Shown here: positions 24,125 through 32,509 of the stretch, piece after piece
How the letters are laid out: each line of letters opens with the position of its first letter
Position numbering within the stretch: the stretch's first letter is position 1
NCBI GenBank assembly: GCA_037443565.1
Contig: JBBIOB010000006.1
Span: 1-64,000 of the forward strand
DNA length: 64,000 nt
From: Fervidifonticultor_A sp037443565
Lineage (GTDB): Bacteria > Sysuimicrobiota > Sysuimicrobiia > Sysuimicrobiales > Humicultoraceae
Direction: 5' to 3'
Program-made: the position numbers and the translations under genes
The notes under the pieces: generated by a model
The model's database searches: none
Told to the model about the DNA's origin: nothing
The model's input: the letters and a program-made list of their open reading frames with translations, nothing else

Positions 24125-25654
24125 TCATCCCCCGGCCCTGCCGCCCTCGAACGTCTGAGCCGCCTCCGGCAGGTGGATGTCCACCTCGAACAATCGGTCC
24201 CACGGGAAAGACAGGCCCACGAATCCCGACGGCCCGAGCGCGCGCTCGACCGGCGGGATCACCTGCTCGCGGAACACCTTGAGGGCCGCGGCCTGCACCG
24301 CCGCGCGCGCCTCACCCAGGTGCGCCCCGTTGACGCCGGGCCGCGGGACCACCTCGCTCGCAAGAACCGGCCGCACGACGGCCTGATAGCCCCAGTCGTC
24401 GAGAAGCCGCCGCGTGAGCATGCGGCGGCGCACCTGCCGCAGGCGCACCTCGCTCAACCGCGCCCGCGCGACATAGGTGAGCACGACCTGGGCCACCACC
24501 GTACCCAGGCTGTTGCTGCACGTGTTCCATCCCGCGTAGCCCGCGAGACCAGAGAAGTCCTCGCGCGCCAGCAGCGACCGGATCAGGGCATCGTCGGCGC
24601 CGTTGGCGAACCGCACGTCGGCGCAGCCGCAGATGAGGCCCCGGCTTGAGGCCTCGACGAGCGCCGCGGCCACGGTGCGCACCGGGGCCGGCGGCGCGCC
24701 GCGCTGGTCGATGGCCTCGCGCTGCAGCACCCCGGCGAAGTTGTGCACCCACAGCAGGATGTCGCCCCCGTCCTCCACCCTCTCGCATCCCGCCGCCTCG
24801 AGGTGGCCGGCCACCGTCTCCTCCAGCGGGCTCGGCTCGTAGCGGGGCACGGTGCGCCGGGCCTCGGGGTAGGTATAGCGCACCGCGACCCGGGGCGGCC
24901 GGCCGGCCTCGTCGACGGCCAGCCGCGCGAGCAGCCGCGCGCCGAGCTCATCGGCGCCGACGGACACATGCGCGCGGCCGGCGGCGGAGCGCTCTCGAAA
25001 CCTCCGCAGCACCGCCAGGTCGGCGCGCGTCAGCCCGAGCGGCGCCGCGTCGTCCTGGCCGATGAGCAGCGCGGCCAGGCTCCCGCGCGCGGCCAGCGCG
25101 AGGAGCTCGAGGTTGACCAGCAGCTGCCGGTGCCGGCGGCGCAGCAGGTCGTCGACGACCGCGGCCGGCACGTCGCGCAGCGCGTCGAGGGCCCTGCGCA
25201 GGCGGGCATCGTCGCCGCTCTGTTCGCCGGCGTCGAGGTCACTCGAGTAGGCCCGCAGACTGTCGCCGTACGTCTCCCAGTAGCCGGGCTCCTCGCCGGC
25301 ATCCCCGATGGGGACCCGCGGGTTCACCGCGCTCAGGTACGTGGGTACCCGCGCGGCCAGCCGGACGAGGCGGTCGAGGCGCCGCCAGAGGACTTCCATG
25401 GGATCCACGCTGAGCCGCGACGCGACGAGTCCGCCGTGGACGAACACCTCGGCCGAGGCGATCAGCGCGTCGGCCGAGGGCGCCTCGCGCTCGGCCCAGC
25501 GGAACAGCGCGTCGAGGTCGGCCGGCCGGCGCCGGTGCCCGAGCAGGTCCCTGGGCGGCGTGTCCCAGGGGACGCCGAGCAGGGGCAGCAGGTCAAGCAC
25601 CACTTCGCGCGTCGCCGGGCGGTCGTCGAGCGGGATGAACAGGATCCGTCTCAC
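24125..25654 (-). CDS. DUF4127 family protein
   Basis: A 509-residue protein starting at the GTG that overlaps the stop of the upstream permease (GTGA at 25651-25654). RRILFIPLDDRPATREVV and DALIASAEVFVHGGLVASR are the hallmark N-terminal blocks of DUF4127, followed by LLIGQDDAAPLG, LLWVHNFAG, CADVRFANGADDAL and AGWNTCSNSLGTVVAQ. The family has no established reaction; conserved Asp/Asn/His clusters suggest an enzyme. It closes an operon of binding protein, MOSC protein, esterase and two permeases, so it may act on the imported compound. Confidence 0.88.
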   Translation of the reverse strand: MRRILFIPLDDRPATREVVLDLLPLLGVPWDTPPRDLLGHRRRPADLDALFRWAEREAPSADALIASAEVFVHGGLVASRLSVDPMEVLWRRLDRLVRLAARVPTYLSAVNPRVPIGDAGEEPGYWETYGDSLRAYSSDLDAGEQSGDDARLRRALDALRDVPAAVVDDLLRRRHRQLLVNLELLALAARGSLAALLIGQDDAAPLGLTRADLAVLRRFRERSAAGRAHVSVGADELGARLLARLAVDEAGRPPRVAVRYTYPEARRTVPRYEPSPLEETVAGHLEAAGCERVEDGGDILLWVHNFAGVLQREAIDQRGAPPAPVRTVAAALVEASSRGLICGCADVRFANGADDALIRSLLAREDFSGLAGYAGWNTCSNSLGTVVAQVVLTYVARARLSEVRLRQVRRRMLTRRLLDDWGYQAVVRPVLASEVVPRPGVNGAHLGEARAAVQAAALKVFREQVIPPVERALGPSGFVGLSFPWDRLFEVDIHLPEAAQTFEGGRAGG

Positions 25655-26478
25655 CGGATGGCCCCCATCGTCAGGCCGCGCATGAAGAACCGCTGGGTGA
25701 ACAGGAAGACGGCGATGATCGGCAGCGTCATCAGCACCGCGCCGGCGGCGACCGCCCTGGTGTTGTGCGCGAACAGCCCCGACAGGTAGAGGAGCCCGAC
25801 CGCCAGCGGGTACTTGTCGGGCGACTTGAGCACGATCAGCGGCCAGAGGAACGAGTTCCAGACCGCCACGAACTCGAAGAGCCCGAGCACCGCCAGCGCC
25901 GGCGCGATGACCGGGAGCATCACCCGCCACCAGATCGTCCACTCCGACGCGCCATCGATACGCGCGGCGTCCTCGAGCTCCGCCGGGACCGTCAGGAACG
26001 CCTGCCGCAGCAGGAAGATACCGAAGACCGTCACCGCACCCGGCAGCAACACCCCGGCATAGGTGTCGACTAGACGCAGCCGCAGCAGCGTGACGAAGTT
26101 CACGATCATCCCCACGTGGCCCGGGAGCATCAGCGTGGACAGCAGCAGGGCGAAGATGATCCGGCGGCCCGGGAACTCCATGCGGGCGAGCGGATAGGCG
26201 GCCATCGAGCAGAAGAGCAGGTTGAGGGCCACGGCGATACTGCACAGCACGACGGTGTTGACGAAGAACCGCGGCAGCGGCATCGTCTCCCAGACGGTCA
26301 CGAAGTTGGCCAGCGATGGTGGCCAGGGGAGGACCTGCGGTGGAAAGCCGAAGACGCCGCCGGTGGTGCGCAGCGCGATCCCGAGCAGCCAGAGTAGCGG
26401 GAACGTGGTGAACAGCGCGAGTGCCAGCAGACCCGCGTAGCGGGCGACGAGCCCGGCGCGGCGGGCGGCGTCAGTAAT
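25651..26478 (-). CDS. ABC sugar permease, MalG type (apparent ATT start)
   Basis: The frame codes for the whole family domain: first membrane helix AGLLALALFTTFPLLWLLG, then FGFPPQVLPWPPSLANF, the EAA loop LEDAARIDGASEWTIWW and the C-terminus MRGLTMGAIR. No ATG, GTG or TTG exists before the GTG at 26301, which would remove the first helix. The best start is ATT at 26476-26478, with GGAGGGTGG about 5 bases upstream, overlapping the end of the MalF-type gene. Gene callers would give 25651-26301. It partners the permease encoded at 26471-27412. No ATPase gene is present in this operon. Confidence 0.8.
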   Translation of the reverse strand: MTDAARRAGLVARYAGLLALALFTTFPLLWLLGIALRTTGGVFGFPPQVLPWPPSLANFVTVWETMPLPRFFVNTVVLCSIAVALNLLFCSMAAYPLARMEFPGRRIIFALLLSTLMLPGHVGMIVNFVTLLRLRLVDTYAGVLLPGAVTVFGIFLLRQAFLTVPAELEDAARIDGASEWTIWWRVMLPVIAPALAVLGLFEFVAVWNSFLWPLIVLKSPDKYPLAVGLLYLSGLFAHNTRAVAAGAVLMTLPIIAVFLFTQRFFMRGLTMGAIR

Positions 26479-27412
26479 AGGTCCACCCTCCCTGCCGGAA
26501 GATGCGGAAGTTCACCGCCGAGAGCACCATGACCGCGGCGGCGAGCACCACCGCCAGCGCCGCGGCATAGCCGAAGTCGAGCTGCTGGAATCCCCTGTCG
26601 AAGATATAGAAGAACATCGTGTACGTGCGGAACATCGGCCCGCCGCCGGTCATGACGTAGACTTCCTCGAACACCTTGAGGGCGGCGATCGCCGAGATCG
26701 TGGACGCGACGAGGATATACGGCCGCAGCAGCGGGAGCGTGACCCACCGGAAAACCTGCCAGCGCGACGCGCCGTCGGTCGTCGCCGCCTCCTCGTACTC
26801 GGGCGAGATCGACTGCAGCCCCGCCAGGTAGATCACCATGTAGTAGCCGAGGCCCTTCCACAGCGTGACGAACATGACGGCATACAGCGCGAGATCGGGA
26901 TGCCCGAGCCACGCGACAGGCCGCTGTAGAAGCCCGAGCCGCAGCAGCAGGTAGTTGAGCACCCCATCCTGCTCGAGCAGCCACCGCCACATCAGGCCCG
27001 CGGCGACCATCGAGGTCACGACCGGGATGTAGTAGGCGGCCCGGAGCCAGCGGATCCCCCGAAGCGGCCGGTTGGTGGCGACCGCCAGGCCGATCGACAG
27101 GATCTGGATCACCGGGACCACGAGCAGGAACTTGAACGAGTTGCCGATCGCCATCCAGAAGAACCGGTCGATCCACAGCGCGCGGAAGTGCTCGAGGCCC
27201 ACCCACCGCGGGGGCGAGATGACGTCGTATTCAAAGAGGCTGAGGGCGGTGCCGAAGAGGACCGGGTAGAACGTGAATGCGCCGAGCAGTGTCAGCGCCG
27301 GCAGCAGGAACAGGTAGGCGGTCAGCGTCGTCCGCCTCTGCCGGCGGCCGAGGCCCAGAAGTCCGGCGGAGCGATCGGGCGCGCGGGCGGCGGCGCGGAA
27401 GTCAGCCTCCAT
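26471..27412 (-). CDS. ABC sugar permease, MalF type
   Basis: A 313-residue permease starting MEADFRAAARAPDR, with an N-terminal cytoplasmic tail and six membrane helices (first: LTAYLFLLPALTLLGAFTFY). The EAA loop reads EYEEAATTDGASRWQVF followed by LPLLRP. It ends FRQGGWTYY. The start overlaps the esterase stop by 11 bases. The frame upstream to 27625 is shadow. It belongs to the import complex with the binding protein at 28916-30229. Confidence 0.87.
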   Translation of the reverse strand: MEADFRAAARAPDRSAGLLGLGRRQRRTTLTAYLFLLPALTLLGAFTFYPVLFGTALSLFEYDVISPPRWVGLEHFRALWIDRFFWMAIGNSFKFLLVVPVIQILSIGLAVATNRPLRGIRWLRAAYYIPVVTSMVAAGLMWRWLLEQDGVLNYLLLRLGLLQRPVAWLGHPDLALYAVMFVTLWKGLGYYMVIYLAGLQSISPEYEEAATTDGASRWQVFRWVTLPLLRPYILVASTISAIAALKVFEEVYVMTGGGPMFRTYTMFFYIFDRGFQQLDFGYAAALAVVLAAAVMVLSAVNFRIFRQGGWTYY

Positions 27413-28415
27413 CGGGGCCGGCGAGCGCCTCGCAGAGCCGGCGCAGCGATTCGACGTAGCGGTAGTTGATGGACGTGTGGTCGTCGTCGAACTCGGCGTG
27501 CTCGTGCCGGATACCGAGCGCCTCGAGCCGGCGGTGGAGCTGCCGGGCGCCGAGATGCAGGTGGTACTGGTCGCGGCTCCCGCACTCGATGTAGAGGAGC
27601 CGCAACCGACGCAGCGCACCGACATAGCCGGGCGCCATGCGCAGCGGGTCCCACGCCAGCCACCGCGCCCAGACCGCCTCGACGATCTCGCCGGTCTGCG
27701 GGTCGAACGGCAGGTCGAACCGGTAAGGCAGGCGAGAGGGATTCGGCGAGTACGCCATGGCCATCGCGGCGATATTCACCGCGGTGATCGCGTCGCCGCC
27801 CTTCTTGGGCATCTCGAGGAAGGCGCGGAGGAACGCGTCGACCCCGCCGTGCTTGGCGACGATCCCGCAAGACTTCCAGAAGTCGGGCATGTAGCAGGCT
27901 TCGAAGAACATGTCGCCCGAGTGCGACGCCGCGGCGCCAAACACGTCGGGGTGGCGCATGGCCAGGACCAGCGCGCCGTATCCGCCGCTCGACTTGCCGT
28001 CGATCCCCCGGTGGGCCGGCGAGGGCAGCGTCCGATAGCGGCGGTCGATGTGCGTGACGAGCTCGTCTGCCACGAAGTCCTCGTACCGGCCGGTGGCCTC
28101 GGAGTTCAGATACTGGCTGCCGCCGAACCGCGTGAAGCCATCGGCCATGACCAGGATCGCCGGCGGCGCGCCCGCGGCGATGACGCGGTCCATGCATTCA
28201 GGAAGGGACGGCACCCAGGGGTTGGCGTTGACCGCCGAGAGCCCGAACCCGGTGAACCCGTGCAGCCAGTAGATCACCGGATACCGGGTGGCGCCGTGAT
28301 CGTAACCCGCCGGGAGGTAGATGGGGATCCGGCGGACATGCGGGTCGTCGAGCGGATTACCGGCCAGGACCCGGCTCTCGATCTCGTCGATGACGACGCG
28401 GCCGGCCTTGCTCAT
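27402..28415 (-). CDS. Esterase D / enterochelin-esterase-like alpha/beta hydrolase
   Basis: A 337-residue alpha/beta hydrolase without signal peptide. The N-terminal beta block IPIYLPAGYDHGATRYPVIY leads to the oxyanion-side LHGFTG. The nucleophile elbow is DGKSSGGYGAL (Ser near 152), the acid is probably Asp in ECGSRDQYH, and the base His is in DDDHTSINYRY. It is cytoplasmic and encoded within an ABC transport operon between the MOSC protein and the MalF permease, overlapping both neighbours by a few bases. It may remove acyl groups from an imported sugar ester; the substrate is not known. Confidence 0.82.
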   Translation of the reverse strand: MSKAGRVVIDEIESRVLAGNPLDDPHVRRIPIYLPAGYDHGATRYPVIYWLHGFTGFGLSAVNANPWVPSLPECMDRVIAAGAPPAILVMADGFTRFGGSQYLNSEATGRYEDFVADELVTHIDRRYRTLPSPAHRGIDGKSSGGYGALVLAMRHPDVFGAAASHSGDMFFEACYMPDFWKSCGIVAKHGGVDAFLRAFLEMPKKGGDAITAVNIAAMAMAYSPNPSRLPYRFDLPFDPQTGEIVEAVWARWLAWDPLRMAPGYVGALRRLRLLYIECGSRDQYHLHLGARQLHRRLEALGIRHEHAEFDDDHTSINYRYVESLRRLCEALAGPDGG

Positions 28416-28894
28416 GGCGCAGGCGGTGTCGGGACGACGACCTCGATCCGGTCGCCTCGGCGGATCCGGCCGCCGCCGGTCGTCCCGACGACGCGGGCCA
28501 GGATGCCTCGCCGGCCCACCAGCGTCTGCCGCAGCGCCTCGGGGTCGGTCACCCTGTTGAGCTGCCCGATGACCTCGCAGGGTTCACAGGGCCCGCTCAC
28601 TTCGAGATCGACATCGCCGACGCGCAGCCTGGTCCCCGCGGGCGCGGCGTCGAGATCTGGCAGGTCCACGGTCAACTGCTCGCGGAGCGCCCCGTGGGCG
28701 AACCCCAGCGCATCTAGGACCCGACGATCCACGAGCAGGACCTGCCGGCTTGTGTTGGGCTTCACCTTGCCGTGGAAGTCCCCCTCGAGGCCGTGCGCGA
28801 TCAGGGCGCGGGCTTCCTCAACGAGCCGCGGGAGTGCGTCGCGCGCCGGCTGCAGGTGGATCGAGAGCACGGTTCCGATCTGTGCCACCGTCAT
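28412..28894 (-). CDS. MOSC domain protein
   Basis: A 160-residue single-domain MOSC protein. Landmarks are HGLEGDFHGKVKPNTSRQVLLVD (the family block near residue 35), LRVGDVDLEVSGPCEPCEVI with the conserved Cys pair, and GRRGILARVVGTTGGG near the C-terminus. MOSC domains bind or transfer sulfur to molybdenum cofactor or act as stand-alone sulfur carriers and N-hydroxylate reductase partners. Its place between a sugar-binding protein and an esterase is odd. It overlaps the esterase start by 4 bases. Confidence 0.85.
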   Translation of the reverse strand: MTVAQIGTVLSIHLQPARDALPRLVEEARALIAHGLEGDFHGKVKPNTSRQVLLVDRRVLDALGFAHGALREQLTVDLPDLDAAPAGTRLRVGDVDLEVSGPCEPCEVIGQLNRVTDPEALRQTLVGRRGILARVVGTTGGGRIRRGDRIEVVVPTPPAP

Positions 28895-28915
28895 TCCTCC
28901 GACCCGGAGTCTACC

Positions 28916-30229
28916 CTAGAGACGTCCATTCCACTGGCCGACGGCCCAGTCCAGCGCGTCCTTCGGACTCCGCTTGCCGTAGAAGGCGCTCTCTATCGCC
29001 TCGCGGAAGATGCGAAACAGGTCGCCCGAGTGCGGGACCACCACGCTCAGGTCGCGCGCCAGCGGCAGGTCGGCGGCGGCTACCTTGCGCGCCACGTCCT
29101 CGGGCGCGGCCCCTCCGCGACGGAAGAACGGATCGGCGGCCGCCTGCTTCGTCGATGGGAAGACCACGACCAGGCGGCTGAAGGCGAGCTGGTTCTCGTC
29201 GCTAGTCACAAACAGGGCGAAGTCGACCGCGGCCTGTGCGTTTCGGCTGGCCCGCGGCACGGCCACGGTCATGGTGGCCAGGTGGAGCGTGTTGCCCCTG
29301 CCCCTGGGATAGCCGGCGACGAAGGTCTGCGCGTAGACGTCCGGATTGTCCTGCTTGACCCGCAGCAGGAACTGCGGCCCGGTGGTCAGCATCCCGAGCT
29401 GCCCGGCGCTGTAGCGCTCGGTCGCGCCCAGGTAGCCGCGCCTCAGCGTGTCCTCGGGAAAGTAGTCGGCCCGAAACAGGTCGACGTATCGCGCCAGGTA
29501 CTGCACGTGCTCGGGCGAGTTGAAGACCGCCCGCTTTCCGTCGCGGCTGAGAACCGGCAGCCCGTTCTCCTGGAAGCGGTGCAGCAGCCGCAGCCCGTCC
29601 ACATTGGGCATGAACCCGTAGATCCCCGTGCGGTCCTTGATGACCCGCGCGTGCCGGATCATCTCGTCCTCGGTCGTGGGTGGCTCGCTCGGGTTCAGAC
29701 CGGCGCGGCGATAGATCGCGACGTTATACGCGACTACGCTGGGCGCGACGTACCACGGCACCGCGTAGGTCCGCCCGCGCACCTGACCGGATCGCCAGAG
29801 CCCGTCGAAGTAGCGCGCGCGGACGTCGGGGGAGACGGCGCCGTCCATGTCCACCAGGGCGTTGCGCTCGGCCAGGCGCACCGTCATCTCGACGTTGAGG
29901 TTGACGACGTCGGGCGCCACCCGACCGGCGATCGCGGCCAGCAGACGCTGCTCGATGGCTTGGGACTGCACATCCACCCAACGGACCTGGACGCCCGCGT
30001 TGGCCCGCTGGTAGGCGGTGATCAGGCCGTTGATGTAGTCGTTGAAGAACGGCTGCAGCGAGATGGTCCAGAATTCGAGGGTGACTGCAGGTGTTGCAGC
30101 GGCTGGCACGACCGCTGCAACCGCGACGGCCAGGGCGAAGATACATACGAGGCCGCCCCATAGCCTCGACGGTGAGGCGACACCCGGGCGGCGCGTGATG
30201 GGTGGAGCGGCTGACATTACTCGGCGCAT
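28916..30229 (-). CDS. ABC importer solute-binding protein (CUT1 type)
   Basis: A 437-residue extracytoplasmic binding protein. The ATG at 30229 is preceded by GAGG; an ATG at 30217 is an alternative. The signal peptide is WGGLVCIFALAVAVAAVVPAA, ending near VPAAATPA, with no lipobox Cys. The mature protein shows VTLEFWTISLQPFFNDYING, GRVAPDVVNLN, GRTYAVPWY and a C-terminal AIESAFYGKRSPKDAL, all typical of carbohydrate-binding proteins. It heads the minus-strand unit with MOSC, esterase, two permeases and DUF4127. An ATPase must come from elsewhere. Confidence 0.87.
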   Translation of the reverse strand: MRRVMSAAPPITRRPGVASPSRLWGGLVCIFALAVAVAAVVPAAATPAVTLEFWTISLQPFFNDYINGLITAYQRANAGVQVRWVDVQSQAIEQRLLAAIAGRVAPDVVNLNVEMTVRLAERNALVDMDGAVSPDVRARYFDGLWRSGQVRGRTYAVPWYVAPSVVAYNVAIYRRAGLNPSEPPTTEDEMIRHARVIKDRTGIYGFMPNVDGLRLLHRFQENGLPVLSRDGKRAVFNSPEHVQYLARYVDLFRADYFPEDTLRRGYLGATERYSAGQLGMLTTGPQFLLRVKQDNPDVYAQTFVAGYPRGRGNTLHLATMTVAVPRASRNAQAAVDFALFVTSDENQLAFSRLVVVFPSTKQAAADPFFRRGGAAPEDVARKVAAADLPLARDLSVVVPHSGDLFRIFREAIESAFYGKRSPKDALDWAVGQWNGRL

Positions 30230-30270
30230 CGCCTCGCAGGTTCTGGCGGCGGCCGGAAGACTCCTTCCTA

Positions 30271-31245
30271 CTATAGCGGCCGTGCCTCGACGACGTGGAA
30301 GGTGCGCAGCCTCCCGTCCGGGCTCGGCCGCCACTCCACCTCGATCGGATGCGCGAAGTCCGGAGCAAGCCGCCCATGCTCGATCCAGTGGCGGCCGTGC
30401 GGATCCCCGGCGAGTGCCGGCCCCGCCTTGACGACCAGGCGCTGTGGCCGGTCGACCATGCACACCTCCTCAAGGGCGGACAGCGCGCCCAGGGCCTCGA
30501 CGATGGCGGCGCGCAGCGCTGTGGGCGGATCAGGCCGCACATTGACCAACCCGACGTTCTGCCGCAGCGGGCCGATGATCTTGACGTTGGCCAAGTCCGC
30601 CTCGAACCCGGCGTCGGCGAGCACCCGCAGTAGCGTCTCGTTGGCCTCGGCGACCGCTCGACCGTGGTAGTTGGGGTTGATCAGCGGCTTCAGCAGGTGC
30701 TTGAGCTTACACCCCTCGCGGCCGGTGTGCTCGCCGATGCGCGGGACGCGCAGCCCCAGCTCATCGGCCAGTGCACGGATCTGCGGCTTGTCCAAATCGA
30801 GCAGCGGCGAATAGTACCCGCCGTGCAGCTTGAGGCCCATCTGTCCCCAGGTGTCGCTGCGGTTCGAGCCGGTCAGCACCAGCCGACCGCGCGCCGCGGC
30901 CCGGACCATGCCCAGCTTGATTTCCCGGGTACAGCGGTTGCAGGCCGGACCGCCGCGCTGGACGACGTGCTGCATCCCCTGTCCCAGCAGGCAGCGCTGC
31001 TGCAGCCCGAGCTGCTCGGCCATCTCCAGCACGATGGCGTTGCCTCGGCGGTAGGCGTACTGGCCCATGTTGACGGTGACCAGAAGGACGCTGGCCGCAC
31101 CGATGGCGTCGCGCGCGAGCGCGGCCACGGTCGAGGAGTCGAGCCCGCCGCTGAACGCCACCGCGACCGGCGCTCCACCGGTGACCTCGCGGATCTCATC
31201 GATGAGCGCCTGCGCTCGGACCGGAAGTGTCGCCGCCAAAGCCAT
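30271..31245 (-). CDS. PP-loop ATP pyrophosphatase (LarE/ExsB-like)
   Basis: A 324-residue protein. The ATP-pyrophosphatase PP-loop FSGGLDSSTVA is near residue 33. A Cys pair ACNRCTREIK is placed as in LarE-type sulfur transferases, and LTGSNRSDTWGQ is the second nucleotide motif; GREGCKLKHLLKP adds another Cys. The C-terminal 100 residues hold a separate domain (NVRPDPPTALRAAIVEAL, GRLRTFHVVEARPL). It probably activates a substrate by adenylation for sulfur or amide transfer. A perfect -10 box TATAAT ends 9 bases before the ATG, so the transcript has almost no leader. Confidence 0.75.
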   Translation of the reverse strand: MALAATLPVRAQALIDEIREVTGGAPVAVAFSGGLDSSTVAALARDAIGAASVLLVTVNMGQYAYRRGNAIVLEMAEQLGLQQRCLLGQGMQHVVQRGGPACNRCTREIKLGMVRAAARGRLVLTGSNRSDTWGQMGLKLHGGYYSPLLDLDKPQIRALADELGLRVPRIGEHTGREGCKLKHLLKPLINPNYHGRAVAEANETLLRVLADAGFEADLANVKIIGPLRQNVGLVNVRPDPPTALRAAIVEALGALSALEEVCMVDRPQRLVVKAGPALAGDPHGRHWIEHGRLAPDFAHPIEVEWRPSPDGRLRTFHVVEARPL

Positions 31246-31254
31246 GGTGCCTCA

Positions 31255-31260
31255 ATTATA
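31255..31260 (-). promoter_or_regulatory. -10 box of the PP-loop gene
   Basis: TATAAT on the minus strand, 9 bases before the start codon at 31245. No good -35 box is seen 17 bases upstream (GGTGTC). The expected transcript would begin 2-3 bases before the ATG. Confidence 0.5.
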
Positions 31261-31354
31261 CCCGTAGACTGAGCGGTGACACCGATGGAGGAACTTGCCG
31301 GATGCATGAGAACAAATGGCAGGAGTCCATGTGGGCTTTACCAGGAGGTGACAG

Positions 31355-31708
31355 ATGAGCACTCAGCCTGGCTCCGCCGAGCAGTCCAACAAGCTGCTCG
31401 CCGCGCTCGCGTACCCTATCTGGATCATCGCCCTCATCATCGTCCTGACCGACATGAAGAACGATCCGTTCATGCGGCGCCACGGGTGGACTGCGCTGTT
31501 CTGGGGCATCGCGTGGCTTGTCATCTGGGTCGCCGTGATGATCCTCTCCGCCATCCCCTTCCTGGGATTCCTGGTCGCGATCCTGAGCTTCCCAATCATC
31601 TGGCTGGCCTGGTTCATTCTATCGATCTACTATGCGCTCCAGACGTATAATGGTAGGGAATTTACCATCCCGGTCGTGAGCGACTACGCCAAGCGCTACG
31701 GAGGGTAG
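31355..31708 (+). CDS. Small membrane protein, DUF4870-like
   Basis: A 117-residue protein with three hydrophobic segments (LAYPIWIIALIIVL, ALFWGIAWLVIWVAVMIL, FLVAILSFPIIWLAWFIL) and a conserved-looking loop NDPFMRRHGWTALFW. The layout (helix, HGW loop, two helices, short tail) resembles DUF4870/Tic20-like small membrane proteins. GGAGGTGACAG precedes the ATG, an excellent ribosome binding site. It is a single gene divergent from the PP-loop ATPase gene. No function can be assigned. Confidence 0.72.
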   Translation: MSTQPGSAEQSNKLLAALAYPIWIIALIIVLTDMKNDPFMRRHGWTALFWGIAWLVIWVAVMILSAIPFLGFLVAILSFPIIWLAWFILSIYYALQTYNGREFTIPVVSDYAKRYGG

Positions 31709-31788
31709 AACACCTCCGCCGAGGGAGCAGTTCGGATGTTGCCCCAACCCTTTGGTTGACGCTGACCGCTACGATCTAGCCGGTTCCG

Positions 31789-31823
31789 CCTCCGGTCCCC
31801 CCGGAGGGTCTGTCGGTCTTTTC
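31789..31823 (+). terminator. Probable intrinsic terminator after the small membrane protein gene
   Basis: CCTCCGG, loop TCCCC, CCGGAGG forms a perfect 7-bp stem at 31789-31807, followed about 10 bases later by TCTTTTCCC. It is placed about 80 bases after the stop codon. Confidence 0.4.
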
Positions 31824-31937
31824 CCGCACAACCACGGCACGTCCGCGCGGGAGCCGCCGCGCCTGCGCATTCCCTGCGACCTCGCGCTCCTCCTGACCAC
31901 CCTGCAGTGTCTACCAGCCTGCAGGGAGGTGCGCGAG

Positions 31938-32426
31938 ATGAGCATGGAGCAGGCAGCTGCCATCTGTCTGGTTCGAGGAAGACAGATCGAGGTGGTGCCC
32001 GGAGCAGAATTCACAAAGGATGCCAAACGCCACCGCAGAGTGGTCGTCGATGTGGGCGCCGGTGACGGCCGGTATGCGCGCCGGCTGGCACGAGAGCATC
32101 CAGACACGATGGTCCTCGCCGTCGACGCCAACGCCGACGGCCTGCGCGAAGCCTCATTCCGTTCAGATCGGAAGCCGTCGCGGGGTGGCCTGGCCAACGT
32201 ACGGTTCGTCCAGGCGGCAGTTGAGCACCTCCCCGCGGCTCTTCATGGAGTCGCGGATGAGATCCACGTCATGTACGGGTGGCGGGAGACCGGAGCACCA
32301 ACATCATGGGGGCGCAGGTTGGGTCGGGGGCAGGCTGTCCGCGCCCTGGTGATCGTCGGGGAGATCAAGCCGCGCCCTGATGGCGGAGAGGGTGGGATTC
32401 GAACCCACGAGGGCTTGACACCCTAA
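31938..32426 (+). pseudogene. Truncated 16S rRNA (adenine-1408-N1) methyltransferase-like gene
   Basis: The ATG at 31938 follows GGGAGGT. The first ~115 residues match the KamB/NpmA-type class I methyltransferase: VVVDVGAGDGRYARRL (SAM motif I), VLAVDANADGLREAS, RKPSRGGLANVRFVQAAVEHLP and GVADEIHVMYGW. In the family this last strand continues into a PWGSLLRG block and a C-terminal half of about 100 residues; here it breaks into unrelated sequence at about 32283 and stops at 32426 inside the oppositely oriented tRNA-Ser gene. It is therefore a truncated relative of aminoglycoside-resistance methyltransferases and probably inactive. The longer frame from 31752 has no supporting start. Confidence 0.72.
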
Positions 32427-32471
32427 CGGATTTCAAGTCCGCCGCCTTCAGCCGGGCTCAGCCACCTCTCC
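32381..32471 (-). tRNA. tRNA-Ser (anticodon UGA)
   Basis: A 91-nt class II tRNA including encoded CCA. The acceptor GGAGAGG pairs with CCTCTCC, the anticodon loop is CTTGAAA (UGA), the variable arm is long (GGGTGTCAAGCCC region) and the T-arm is GTGGG TTCGAAT CCCAC. The discriminator is G, as expected for serine. A perfect -10 box TATAAT is at 32479-32484 on the minus strand. Its 3' end faces the truncated methyltransferase gene. Confidence 0.95.
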
Positions 32472-32509
32472 GGCGCCCATTATACCAGGAGGCACACGAC
32501 CGCTCGGGC

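Noticed and set aside
31752..31937. Extended N-terminus of the methyltransferase-like frame
   Set aside because: The upstream part contains a terminator-like hairpin and no homology, while GGGAGGT precedes the ATG at 31938.
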